From the NCBI GenBank assembly GCA_017557665.1, contig JAFYYI010000066.1, forward strand, positions 1 through 64,000: DNA of 64,000 nucleotides, written 5' to 3'. The DNA comes from Muribaculaceae bacterium (GTDB lineage: Bacteria; Bacteroidota; Bacteroidia; Bacteroidales; Muribaculaceae). The notes beneath the pieces are model-generated. The model ran no database searches. It was given only the letters and a program-made list of their open reading frames with translations, and had not been told where the DNA came from. Position 1 is the stretch's first letter; each line of letters opens with the position of its first letter. A program made the position numbers and the translations under genes. Shown piece after piece: positions 50,865 through 58,706 of this stretch.

Positions 50865-52388
50865 TCACTCAGTGGTTTGCAGTTTGTCAAAGGTGTTAGA
50901 CATGAATGAGGAGAAGGCATCATCATCGTCCTCGTTGCCAAAGGAGTCGCTCACCTTGATGGCGCAGAGCGATTGCATCAGCTCAAGCGCCGCATTGGCA
51001 TCGGGGGCGCTAGTGTAGAAATGCCCATAGCCATTGAACTTATCCTCCAAGGCGAAATCGAAATATCCGTTCACGCTGTCGTTGTGATTCTGGGCGAAGG
51101 CACCTATCAAGGCTTCGTCAAAACAATCACGCACCGGTTTCATCTCATAGGCATATCCCTCGGTCTGTTCATAATCGAGCATCTTGAGGTAAAGAATGCC
51201 GGCTTTCACACCGATGCGTATCATCTTGTTCTCATACTGGTAGATGTATTCCCCGTCATAGATTTCGGGAGCCTGCCCCATCGAGTTGGCAAACGAGCTG
51301 ATCTGGTCAACCACTCCATCGGGATCGGTTGAGCGAATCGCAATCACCATGTTCCACTCACCCTCGAGGTGTGGGTCACGAGCGAGACCGACGCAGAACG
51401 GGCCATCCACGGTGGAGAGGATGTTGGCCAGGTCGATGCGACCGATATAGGGCAACTTGCCGAACATCTCCAGCAACTGCTGAATCTGTTGCAACTTGAC
51501 GAAATTCTCGCCCTTGACACACATCGTGAAGATGTAGTCCATCGAGTTGGGTATCGCCTGGAGGACATCACTACTGGGATCGCCCAGGGTGGAATAGAGC
51601 AGGCGGGCATACTCGCTGTCTTCGGCTGCCTTGATTTGTGTATGCATCTCGACATTCTTCTCTTCAAGGTCGACATTGCAGGTCACAGCATCGATATCGC
51701 TCTCGGTGAAAATGCCGATGAGCGGCATCTTCTGCGACAATTCACGATAGACCTCACTCTTGCCGAGAATGCCCTTGAGACCCTTGCCTTGAATCCATGC
51801 ATTAATCTCGGTATCCTTTTTGTGGAGCACCTCGGTCGCCTCTTTGTTGTCGGCAATGCTTGCCGCATTCTTGGAGAGGATGAGTTTAGCGGCCTTGGCA
51901 ACCTTATTCACGTCCATCGGCTTGTTCACCGTGCCGATGAGCAGCACCTTGTCATTGATGACGTACAGGTTGTCCTTGACATACATGCAATTCAAGCCTT
52001 CCACTGTCGCGAAGTCGCCGCCAACACGCATGGCAAGCGTCTTGCGAGCCTTGTCGGGATCTTCGAGCGAAGCGACAAGCACACGCGCGAATGTCTTCTC
52101 GGTAAAAAAGACATAGGCCTTGTCAGCAGTGCTGATGCCCATCTGGGGAAGGTCGCACAACATGATGCAAAACGGTGAGGTATCGTTGTTGTCGATTGCC
52201 TGCTGCAGGCTCTGTGGCAACACGATCTGATCATCTTCCATCAGCCCCGACACCTTAAGGATATGGGGGACATCAAAGCTCACCACGCCCGTGGCGTCGG
52301 CGGGAATCATTTTTTCCAGATTGTCGCTTGCACAGCCTGTCAACAGCAGTAGAATCACAGCAACCGACAGTTTTTTCAGCCATCTCAT
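50865..52388 (-). CDS. DUF4836-like lipoprotein
   Basis: The roughly 507-residue protein has a lipoprotein signal with lipobox LLTGC near residue 19 (MRWLKKLSVAVILLLLTGC). Its mature sequence begins with IPADATGVVSFDVPHIL, the usual start of DUF4836/DUF3352-type Bacteroidetes proteins. It is probably anchored to the outer or inner membrane with no enzymatic motif seen. I use the second methionine, at 52388. The frame also opens at 52394. TAACTTTG on the minus strand at 52458-52465 is its promoter. Confidence 0.75.
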   Translation of the reverse strand: MRWLKKLSVAVILLLLTGCASDNLEKMIPADATGVVSFDVPHILKVSGLMEDDQIVLPQSLQQAIDNNDTSPFCIMLCDLPQMGISTADKAYVFFTEKTFARVLVASLEDPDKARKTLAMRVGGDFATVEGLNCMYVKDNLYVINDKVLLIGTVNKPMDVNKVAKAAKLILSKNAASIADNKEATEVLHKKDTEINAWIQGKGLKGILGKSEVYRELSQKMPLIGIFTESDIDAVTCNVDLEEKNVEMHTQIKAAEDSEYARLLYSTLGDPSSDVLQAIPNSMDYIFTMCVKGENFVKLQQIQQLLEMFGKLPYIGRIDLANILSTVDGPFCVGLARDPHLEGEWNMVIAIRSTDPDGVVDQISSFANSMGQAPEIYDGEYIYQYENKMIRIGVKAGILYLKMLDYEQTEGYAYEMKPVRDCFDEALIGAFAQNHNDSVNGYFDFALEDKFNGYGHFYTSAPDANAALELMQSLCAIKVSDSFGNEDDDDAFSSFMSNTFDKLQTTE

Positions 52389-52583
52389 GACCATAAATAT
52401 TGGGTTTATCTATAGATTAAACATATCACTTGTGGCTAACTGCCACAATATTTGGCACAAAGTTACGACAAGTTTACGACAAAGCGGCCAATTCTTTCAC
52501 CTTCTTTATCAACAATTTTCACTATATTCAATAGTATATGATTTTTTTTTGGTGATTATAGGGCAAGATTCAAAAAAAAGCAC

Positions 52584-52591
52584 TAAATTTG
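52584..52591 (+). promoter_or_regulatory. -7 element of the small acidic-protein gene
   Basis: TAAATTTG, about 55 nt before ATG 52647. The divergent promoter of the DUF4836 gene is at 52458-52465 (minus). Confidence 0.5.
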
Positions 52592-52646
52592 AGCATTCAA
52601 AAAGACCATTGAAAGAAGAGTATAACCAAACTAATGAAGAACTAAA

Positions 52647-52886
52647 ATGAACGACATTTCTGAAATACTGCGTGAACTTCTTGACCGCTACAGCAACACA
52701 CCTGAACTCGATCAGGAATTTGAAAGGATGCGGCGCGAAGTGGAAGGATTTGAAGATGAATATGCCGTTTGGTGTGACGAGAACGGCTACAGCGTCAAGG
52801 ACGGTTACCGCGACTTCATTGACGAGATTATCGAGTCACAAGACTCTTACTGGGACAATTACCAGGAGTTCGGAAACAATATATAA
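52647..52886 (+). CDS. Small acidic protein, unknown
   Basis: The 79-residue protein is rich in Asp, Glu and Tyr (for example FERMRREVEGFEDEYAVW, then YRDFIDEIIESQDSYWDNY) and probably largely helical, without signal or membrane segment. Codon use looks normal for the window and a promoter lies upstream, so it is likely to be real. I do not recognise a family. It lies 68 nt before aguA with the same orientation and could be its leader gene, though nothing in the sequence links the two. Confidence 0.55.
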   Translation: MNDISEILRELLDRYSNTPELDQEFERMRREVEGFEDEYAVWCDENGYSVKDGYRDFIDEIIESQDSYWDNYQEFGNNI

Positions 52887-52954
52887 TCCACCCATCCAGT
52901 TTAATATCATAATTACACCATCGTCTAATAATCATTCCAGACACTAAATTATTA

Positions 52955-54001
52955 ATGTATCCGTCTAAAAGAAACCGCAGTTTTGCTGCTGAATGGGACC
53001 CACAAGACGGTGTTCTGATTGCTTGGCCTCATGTAGGAACCGATTGGGCTTACATGCTTGAAGAGGTGACAGCATGCTATGTGGAGATTGCCCGTGCCAT
53101 TCTTCAAGACGACGAGCGCCTTGTCATTGTCGCTCCCGACGCCGACGACGTCCGCTCGGCACTGGGCGATGATATCGACTGGCTGCGCATCGACATCGTC
53201 GAGTTGCCCACCAATGACACGTGGGTGCGCGATTATGGTCCCATCGCCGTGTGGCGTGACGGAGGAATGGTGCTCACCGATTTCACCTTCAATGCTTGGG
53301 GCATGAAGTTTGCCGCCGATTGCGACAACCAGGTCACCGCACGTCTCAACGAACGGGGCCTGCTGCATCTGCCGCTCATCGACTGCCGGGACCTCGTGCT
53401 TGAGGGTGGCTCCATCGAGACCGACGGCAACGGCACCGTGATGACCACCACCTGCTGCCTGACAGCGCCCAACCGCAACGACGCCCTGACGCGAGAACAA
53501 CTGGAGGAGACCCTGCTTGAGCGCTTGGGATGCTTGAGGATGCTGTGGCTTGACCATGGTGAACTCGTGGGCGACGACACCGATGGCCACATTGACACGC
53601 TGGCGCGTTTCGCCCCGGGTAACGTCATTATCTACACGGGATGTGACGACCCGGCCGACGAGCACTTCGAGTCCTTGATGAAAATGGAAGAGGAACTGAA
53701 AGGGTTCACCAACGTCCTTGGCGAGCACTACCACCTGATTAAGCTTCCGTTGCCCGACGCCATGTTTGACGAGATTTCGCGCTTGCCGGCCACCTACTCC
53801 AATTTCCTGATTACCAACCATCAGGTGCTGGTGCCCCTCTATGGCCAGCCCGAGAAAGACCTCAAGGCTTGTCAACTCATTGGTGAGGCCTTCCCCGGAC
53901 GCAAGGTCATCGGCATCGACTGCCGGGCACTCATCTGCCAGCACGGCTCGCTGCACTGCGCCACCATGCAACTGCCCAAAGGGGCTCTCACTAAACTCTA
54001 A
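52955..54001 (+). CDS. aguA: Agmatine deiminase
   Basis: The 348-residue member of the peptidyl-arginine deiminase family converts agmatine to N-carbamoylputrescine. Motifs are PQDGVLIAWPH, NDTWVRDYGPIAV (about 89-101), LEGGSIETDGNGTVMTT, WLDHGELVGDDTDGHIDTLARF with the catalytic His/Asp, and the C-terminal LICQHGSLHCATMQLP with the nucleophilic cysteine. It is 16 nt upstream of aguB, and the pair forms the agmatine-to-putrescine route. Confidence 0.93.
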   Translation: MYPSKRNRSFAAEWDPQDGVLIAWPHVGTDWAYMLEEVTACYVEIARAILQDDERLVIVAPDADDVRSALGDDIDWLRIDIVELPTNDTWVRDYGPIAVWRDGGMVLTDFTFNAWGMKFAADCDNQVTARLNERGLLHLPLIDCRDLVLEGGSIETDGNGTVMTTTCCLTAPNRNDALTREQLEETLLERLGCLRMLWLDHGELVGDDTDGHIDTLARFAPGNVIIYTGCDDPADEHFESLMKMEEELKGFTNVLGEHYHLIKLPLPDAMFDEISRLPATYSNFLITNHQVLVPLYGQPEKDLKACQLIGEAFPGRKVIGIDCRALICQHGSLHCATMQLPKGALTKL

Positions 54002-54017
54002 TCATTAAACGCTATTC

Positions 54018-54896
54018 ATGATGAAAGTCGGAATCATACAACAACGCAATAGCAGTGACGTCAAGGCCAACCGCCAGTCACTGATCGAGAAAATCAAGAA
54101 AGTAACCGCCATGGGCGCTCAACTGGTCGTGCTGCCCGAACTGCATGACTCACTCTACTTCTGCCAAGTGGAGAGCGTGGACAATTTTGACCTCGCTGTG
54201 GACATCCCAGGTGCGGTGACCGAGGAATATGCCGCCGTGGCTAGGGAGTGCCGCATTGTGCTCGTCACTTCACTGTTCGAGAAGAGGGCTACGGGGCTGT
54301 ATCACAACACTGCTGTTGTCTTTGACACCGACGGCAGCGTAGCAGGCCAGTATCGCAAGATGCACATTCCCGATGACCCCGCTTACTATGAGAAATTCTA
54401 TTTCACACCAGGCGACCAGGGTTTCATCCCCATCGAGACTTCGCTGGGCAAATTGGGTGTCATGGTATGCTGGGACCAGTGGTATCCCGAGGGCGCGCGA
54501 CTGATGGCCATGCGAGGCGCCCAACTGCTCATCTACCCCACTGCTATCGGCTATGAGAGCAGCGACACACCCGAGGAGCAGGAGCGGCAACGCGAAGCCT
54601 GGACGACGGTCCAGCGCGGACATGCCGTTGCCAACGGCCTTCCCGTCATCACCGTCAACCGCGTGGGGCACGAGCCCGACCCGTCAGGCCAAACCCGTGG
54701 CATCCAGTTCTGGGGCAGCAGTTTTGTAGCCGGTCCTCAAGGTGAGCTCATCTACCGTGCGCCTCACGACAGCGAGGATTTGTTGGTCGTTGACATCGAC
54801 ATGGAGCGCAGCGAGCAAGTCAGACGCTGGTGGCCCTTCCTGCGCGACAGGCGCATCGAATGCTACGGCGACCTCGACAAGCGTTTCTTGGATTGA
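54018..54896 (+). CDS. aguB: N-carbamoylputrescine amidohydrolase
   Basis: The 292-residue nitrilase-superfamily enzyme cleaves N-carbamoylputrescine to putrescine. The catalytic triad motifs are VVLPELHDS (Glu), YRKMHIPDDPAYYEK (Lys) and GVMVCWDQWYPEGARLMA (Cys). It is directly downstream of aguA. The gene is followed by the 44-bp palindrome at 54962. Length and motifs are complete. Confidence 0.93.
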   Translation: MMKVGIIQQRNSSDVKANRQSLIEKIKKVTAMGAQLVVLPELHDSLYFCQVESVDNFDLAVDIPGAVTEEYAAVARECRIVLVTSLFEKRATGLYHNTAVVFDTDGSVAGQYRKMHIPDDPAYYEKFYFTPGDQGFIPIETSLGKLGVMVCWDQWYPEGARLMAMRGAQLLIYPTAIGYESSDTPEEQERQREAWTTVQRGHAVANGLPVITVNRVGHEPDPSGQTRGIQFWGSSFVAGPQGELIYRAPHDSEDLLVVDIDMERSEQVRRWWPFLRDRRIECYGDLDKRFLD

Positions 54897-54961
54897 ATCT
54901 GGGCTGACGAACCCTGAAGCCTAGCCTCATTTAACTGAGGCACTCAATTTTTAGAACCACA

Positions 54962-55005
54962 AAATTACGCTGATTATCACGATATCGTGATAATCAGCGT
55001 AATTT
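54962..55005. terminator. 44-bp perfect palindrome between convergent genes
   Basis: AAATTACGCTGATTATCACGAT (22 nt, split here as AAATTACGCTG and ATTATCACGAT) at 54962-54983 is exactly complementary to 54984-55005, with no spacer at the axis (GATATC). It lies between aguB (plus) and the repeat protein gene (minus). A bidirectional terminator is the simplest reading, but there is no loop and no long T-run, so a protein-binding or cruciform site is also possible. Confidence 0.6.
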
Positions 55006-55029
55006 GTTGTTTACGATTCTTGAAGGCGG

Positions 55030-55668
55030 TTAGGCCTGGCCTTCAGTATTATCGTCCTTGGCGCCGCCGAAAGCGTCCTTCAGGAAGTCTTCAACTTTGT
55101 CAACCATGTTATCGACAGCTGTGCCGGCATCATTGAGGGCATCCTTGGCTTTGTCAACAACATTCTCCTCGCCCTCCTTGGCTTCGAAGGCGTCCTTGGC
55201 TTTCTGTCCCAGATCCTGTGCCATCTCGTTGGCGGCAGTCGCGCCTTTCTCCACAAAATCCTTGGCCTTATCCATCATCTCTCCAGCGGCAGCGGCACCC
55301 TCGCCAAACAGATCTTTGGCCTTGTCCAACAAGCTGGGTTCTCCCTCCTTGGTCTCAAACATCGCTTTAGCTTTCTCCAGGAAATCCTGGCTCATCTCAC
55401 CAGCAGCTGTTGTTCCCTTGTCGAACATTTCCTTGAGCTGGTCCAGAATGCCGGCCTCACCCTCCTTGCCGTCAAACAAATCCTTGGCTTTTTCAAAGAT
55501 GCTGGGTTCGCCTTCCTTGCCTTCAAACAGGCCCTTGAGCTGGTCGAAAACATTGCCCTCGCCCTTTGTAGCGTTATCAAGCATACCTTTCAACTCATCA
55601 AAGATGTTACCACCTTCGTTCTTCACTTCCTCGGCTGCCTGTTCGGCATTCTTCATTTCCTCATCCAT
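55030..55668 (-). CDS. Amphipathic-repeat (LEA/apolipoprotein-like) protein
   Basis: The 212-residue protein has no signal peptide. It consists of imperfect repeats of about 20 residues with a core KDLF(E/D)GKEGEP or KAKDAF and AAGEMxxKAKDF, rich in Ala, Asp, Glu, Gly and Lys, and predicted to form long amphipathic helices. Composition and layout recall LEA proteins and apolipoproteins that coat membranes or protect against desiccation. No catalytic residues are present. TAACTTTG at 55733-55740 (minus) is the promoter. The repeats are encoded by similar DNA repeats, so copy number could vary. Confidence 0.7.
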   Translation of the reverse strand: MDEEMKNAEQAAEEVKNEGGNIFDELKGMLDNATKGEGNVFDQLKGLFEGKEGEPSIFEKAKDLFDGKEGEAGILDQLKEMFDKGTTAAGEMSQDFLEKAKAMFETKEGEPSLLDKAKDLFGEGAAAAGEMMDKAKDFVEKGATAANEMAQDLGQKAKDAFEAKEGEENVVDKAKDALNDAGTAVDNMVDKVEDFLKDAFGGAKDDNTEGQA

Positions 55669-55744
55669 AATATCCTGTATTAATTGGTTATTCGCCTACT
55701 CCCTTTCTAGCGTTTCGGCATTTCTCTGCCCCCAAAGTTACACA

Positions 55745-58339
55745 TTATTTATGAATCTGCAATGATTTTGAGTCATTATCCACTGCGATACCCACTTTTA
55801 CATCAAAATAGCGGTTGAGGAGAATAAACGCATCACTGATATTCACAATACCATCGCCATTCACGTCAGCGGCAGCGCCCAAAAACGTGCTGGCATTTCC
55901 ATTGAGCAGATATCCGATGAGGGCCGTCACATCCGAGATGTTGACCTCGCCGTCGCCGTTAATATCGGCGTTGTTCATATTGATGCCAGTGAAGTCCTCA
56001 TTCTGCAGGGCACTAATCAGGCGAATCGCATCGCTGATGTTCACCTCACCGTCGCTGTTCACGTCACCCGGTAGGCGTTCGTAAGCCCCGTTGGTGATGT
56101 TGGAAATCAAGGCCACCACATCGCTGATGTTGATCTCGCCATCGCTGTTCACGTCGGCGTTATCCATGTTGATGCCTGTGAAGTCCTCATTCTGCAGCGC
56201 ATTAATCAGGCGAATGACATCGCTGATGTTCACCTCGCCGTCACCGTTCACGTCGCCCGGCAAAACCTCGTCTCCGGGATCGCCACCGCTTACTACCGTC
56301 ACCGTGCAGGTAGAACTCAGGTTGGTGCCGTCGGTCGTGTGGGCGGTGACAGTGGCTTTGCCCGTCTTGAGAGCCGTTATCCTGCCGTCACTGCCGACCG
56401 TCACCATCGTGTTGTTGCTCGAAGTCCACCTCACCGCCCTGTTGGTGGCATTGGCGGGGAGGACGGTAGCGGTCAGTTGCCTGGTGGCACCTACAGTCAT
56501 CCTCACACTTGACGGACTGACGCTGATGCTTTGGACAGGGATAAAGACCGGTTCGATGCCCCTAACCGTGACGACACAGCTCTTGCTCAGGTTGGTGCCA
56601 TCGGTCGTTCGTGCCGTGATGGTTACTTGACCCGCTTTCTCGCCGACAAACAGGCACTCGTTGCCATTGCAGGAATAGGAAATCACATCGGTTGGCGGAA
56701 TCGTCCACGACACGGTGCGGTTGGTCGCATTATCAGGATAGACCGTCGCCACAAGTCTGAAGATATCACCGACTCCGATTTCGGTCTGATAGGCATTCAG
56801 CACAAGCTCGGTCGCCAGGATGGGCGTCACCGTTACGACGCAGGTCGCGGTGGATTGCCCGGCCCGAGCGGTAATCGTCGCCGTGCCCGTCATGTAGCCC
56901 TTGACCAGGCCGTTCTGGGTCACGGAGGCCACTCCAGGGTGGCTGCTGCTCCACACCACCGTCGGCTCGTAGCCGTCATGGGGTGTCACCGTGGCGTTGA
57001 GCTGCAGCGTCGAGTAGAGCGGGATGCTAGCCGAGGACTTGTCCAATGTCACCGTGTGAGCCACCACCCTGACGCTGCAGGTGGCACTCGCGTTGCCCGC
57101 GCGTGCCGTAATGACCGCATTGCCCGTTCCTACTGCTGTCACCATGCCCCACTCATCGACCGTAGCGACTGCTGTGTTGCTGCTGCTCCACGTGACTTGC
57201 GGTGCATAGTCATCGTCGGGCGTCACCGTCGCTTTTAAATGAATAAAGTCGCCCTTCTCCATCACTGCACTCGTCGGATTGAGGGAGATGGAATACTCCT
57301 GCTCAATCGGCTGGATGTTGTAAAAATAGCTCCACGGGGTGGTCGTCTGATACGCATTGAGCGACCCAGCCGGAACATGGAGAGTGGTTTTGGTATAGTT
57401 ATAGAAAGTACTCACGTTGAATGCATTTGGGGGTGTTACTGCAAGGCAAGTAATGCTCATTAGGTTGGTGCAGTAATAGAACGCTGAATGGCCGATGGTA
57501 GTGACGGAGTTGGGGATAGTCACGCTCGGCAAGCTACTGCAGTTATAGAACGCTGAGTTGCCGATGGTGGTGACCGAGTTGCCAATGTTCAAGCTCGTCA
57601 GGGCGGTACATTCGCTGAACGCATGCTCGCCTATAGAAGTGACAGAGTTGGGAATGGTTATGCTCGACAGTCTGGTGCAACCACTGAACGCTTTGTAGCC
57701 AATACTGGTGACGGAGTTGGGGATGTTCATGCTCGTCAAGCTGCTACATTCTCTAAACGAGTTGTCGTCAATGCTGGTGAGGGAGTTCCCAAGAGTCACG
57801 CTCGTCAAGTTGCTGCAACCATGGAACATGCCACGTAATGCAGTCAGGGAATTGCCGATGGTCGCGCTCTCTAAACTGCGGCATCTTTCGAATACTCCGG
57901 AGCCTACTGAGGTTACGGAGTTGGGGATGGTCGCACTCGTTAGGCCGCAACTTGCAAACGCATTCATGCCAATGAAGGTGACAGAGTTGGGGATGGCCAC
58001 GCTCGTTAAACCACTGCACTGGTAGAAAGCAAGACTGATAATGTAGGTGACAGGTGCTGTCAGTTTACGGGTGTTATAGATAGGTTTGCCTTGACTGTCA
58101 TAACCTGAAAAATAGGTGTATTGATATTCCAATGAGGACTGTATGTTTGCCACTCCACTGAAACTGGTAGATTGACGTATCACTTTCGCAGAATCTCCGA
58201 CAGCACTGGCACCAGAGCCAGAATAATAGAAAGTATATTTTATTCCCTTATAAGTAATATCGACCTGTTCTGCTTTTGCATCAAGGGCTGTGGCGAGGGT
58301 GAGCACGAGGAAGAGTGCGGAGCGTAGTAGATGTTTCAT
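55745..58339 (-). CDS. BspA-like surface protein: LRR, Ig-like and dockerin-like repeats
   Basis: The 864-residue protein has a signal peptide (about 1-23). It then has some ten BspA-type LRR_5 units (about 90-330, pattern SVTSIGxxAFxxCxxLxSxxIPN), four BIG2-type Ig domains (about 350-680, ending in ATVTARA/ITARTTDGTN motifs), and five dockerin-type EF-hand repeats in the C-terminal third (DVNGDGEVNISDVIRLI, DVNSDGEINISDVVALI and relatives). BspA LRRs mediate adhesion to fibronectin and other cells. The tail KVGIAVDNDSKSLQIHK lacks an obvious sorting motif. CAAAGATA at 58381-58388 fits a minus-strand -7 box. Confidence 0.87.
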   Translation of the reverse strand: MKHLLRSALFLVLTLATALDAKAEQVDITYKGIKYTFYYSGSGASAVGDSAKVIRQSTSFSGVANIQSSLEYQYTYFSGYDSQGKPIYNTRKLTAPVTYIISLAFYQCSGLTSVAIPNSVTFIGMNAFASCGLTSATIPNSVTSVGSGVFERCRSLESATIGNSLTALRGMFHGCSNLTSVTLGNSLTSIDDNSFRECSSLTSMNIPNSVTSIGYKAFSGCTRLSSITIPNSVTSIGEHAFSECTALTSLNIGNSVTTIGNSAFYNCSSLPSVTIPNSVTTIGHSAFYYCTNLMSITCLAVTPPNAFNVSTFYNYTKTTLHVPAGSLNAYQTTTPWSYFYNIQPIEQEYSISLNPTSAVMEKGDFIHLKATVTPDDDYAPQVTWSSSNTAVATVDEWGMVTAVGTGNAVITARAGNASATCSVRVVAHTVTLDKSSASIPLYSTLQLNATVTPHDGYEPTVVWSSSHPGVASVTQNGLVKGYMTGTATITARAGQSTATCVVTVTPILATELVLNAYQTEIGVGDIFRLVATVYPDNATNRTVSWTIPPTDVISYSCNGNECLFVGEKAGQVTITARTTDGTNLSKSCVVTVRGIEPVFIPVQSISVSPSSVRMTVGATRQLTATVLPANATNRAVRWTSSNNTMVTVGSDGRITALKTGKATVTAHTTDGTNLSSTCTVTVVSGGDPGDEVLPGDVNGDGEVNISDVIRLINALQNEDFTGINMDNADVNSDGEINISDVVALISNITNGAYERLPGDVNSDGEVNISDAIRLISALQNEDFTGINMNNADINGDGEVNISDVTALIGYLLNGNASTFLGAAADVNGDGIVNISDAFILLNRYFDVKVGIAVDNDSKSLQIHK

Positions 58340-58465
58340 CGTTGTGTTGGTTTAAAGTGGGTGATTGTTGTGAATGAGCGCAAAGATAATGAATGATACC
58401 CTGTTTTGCAAGCGCGAGGGCCAAAAACCACTCTCGAACCCATGCGAAGACGCTTAATGCTCGCA

Positions 58466-58493
58466 GTTTAGAGTTTAGTGTTTAGGGTATTGA
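58466..58493 (-). repeat. Short heptamer array
   Basis: Four 7-nt units of the GTTTAGA type (58466-58493, plus strand), reading CTAAACT/CTAAACA on the minus strand, similar to the ACTAAAA arrays of the cob cluster. It lies in the gap 58340-58706 between the LRR protein and the AAA-type protein. Confidence 0.5.
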
Positions 58494-58537
58494 GAGGCAT
58501 CCGCATAGCACCACACGAAGGCGCGAAGTTTTTTTAT

Positions 58538-58637
58538 AGCGCGATGCGCTGCACTACCTTGACAAGGCTCCACGGAGGGGGCGGACTCAATGGAGGCCAC
58601 GGCAAAGCCGTGGCACAGTGAACCGCTAGGAGACGGG
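58538..58637 (+). repeat. 100-bp repeat A with REP-like palindrome
   Basis: The 100-nt segment matches 58788-58887 without gaps, with 7 differences counted by eye. It contains a perfect 8-bp stem (GCCACGGC at 58596-58603 with GCCGTGGC at 58607-58614) like a REP element. This copy is noncoding, downstream of the AAA-type gene. Confidence 0.75.
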
Positions 58638-58706
58638 ATGGCGGCGTCACCGTACACGGGACAGGTCGTGATGTGTGGAGGGTGTGTCGGAAGCGTTAAT
58701 GAAATG

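Noticed and set aside
54962..55005. XerC/XerD dif site
   Set aside because: The palindrome has no 6-8 nt central spacer and does not resemble the 11-6-11 dif layout.
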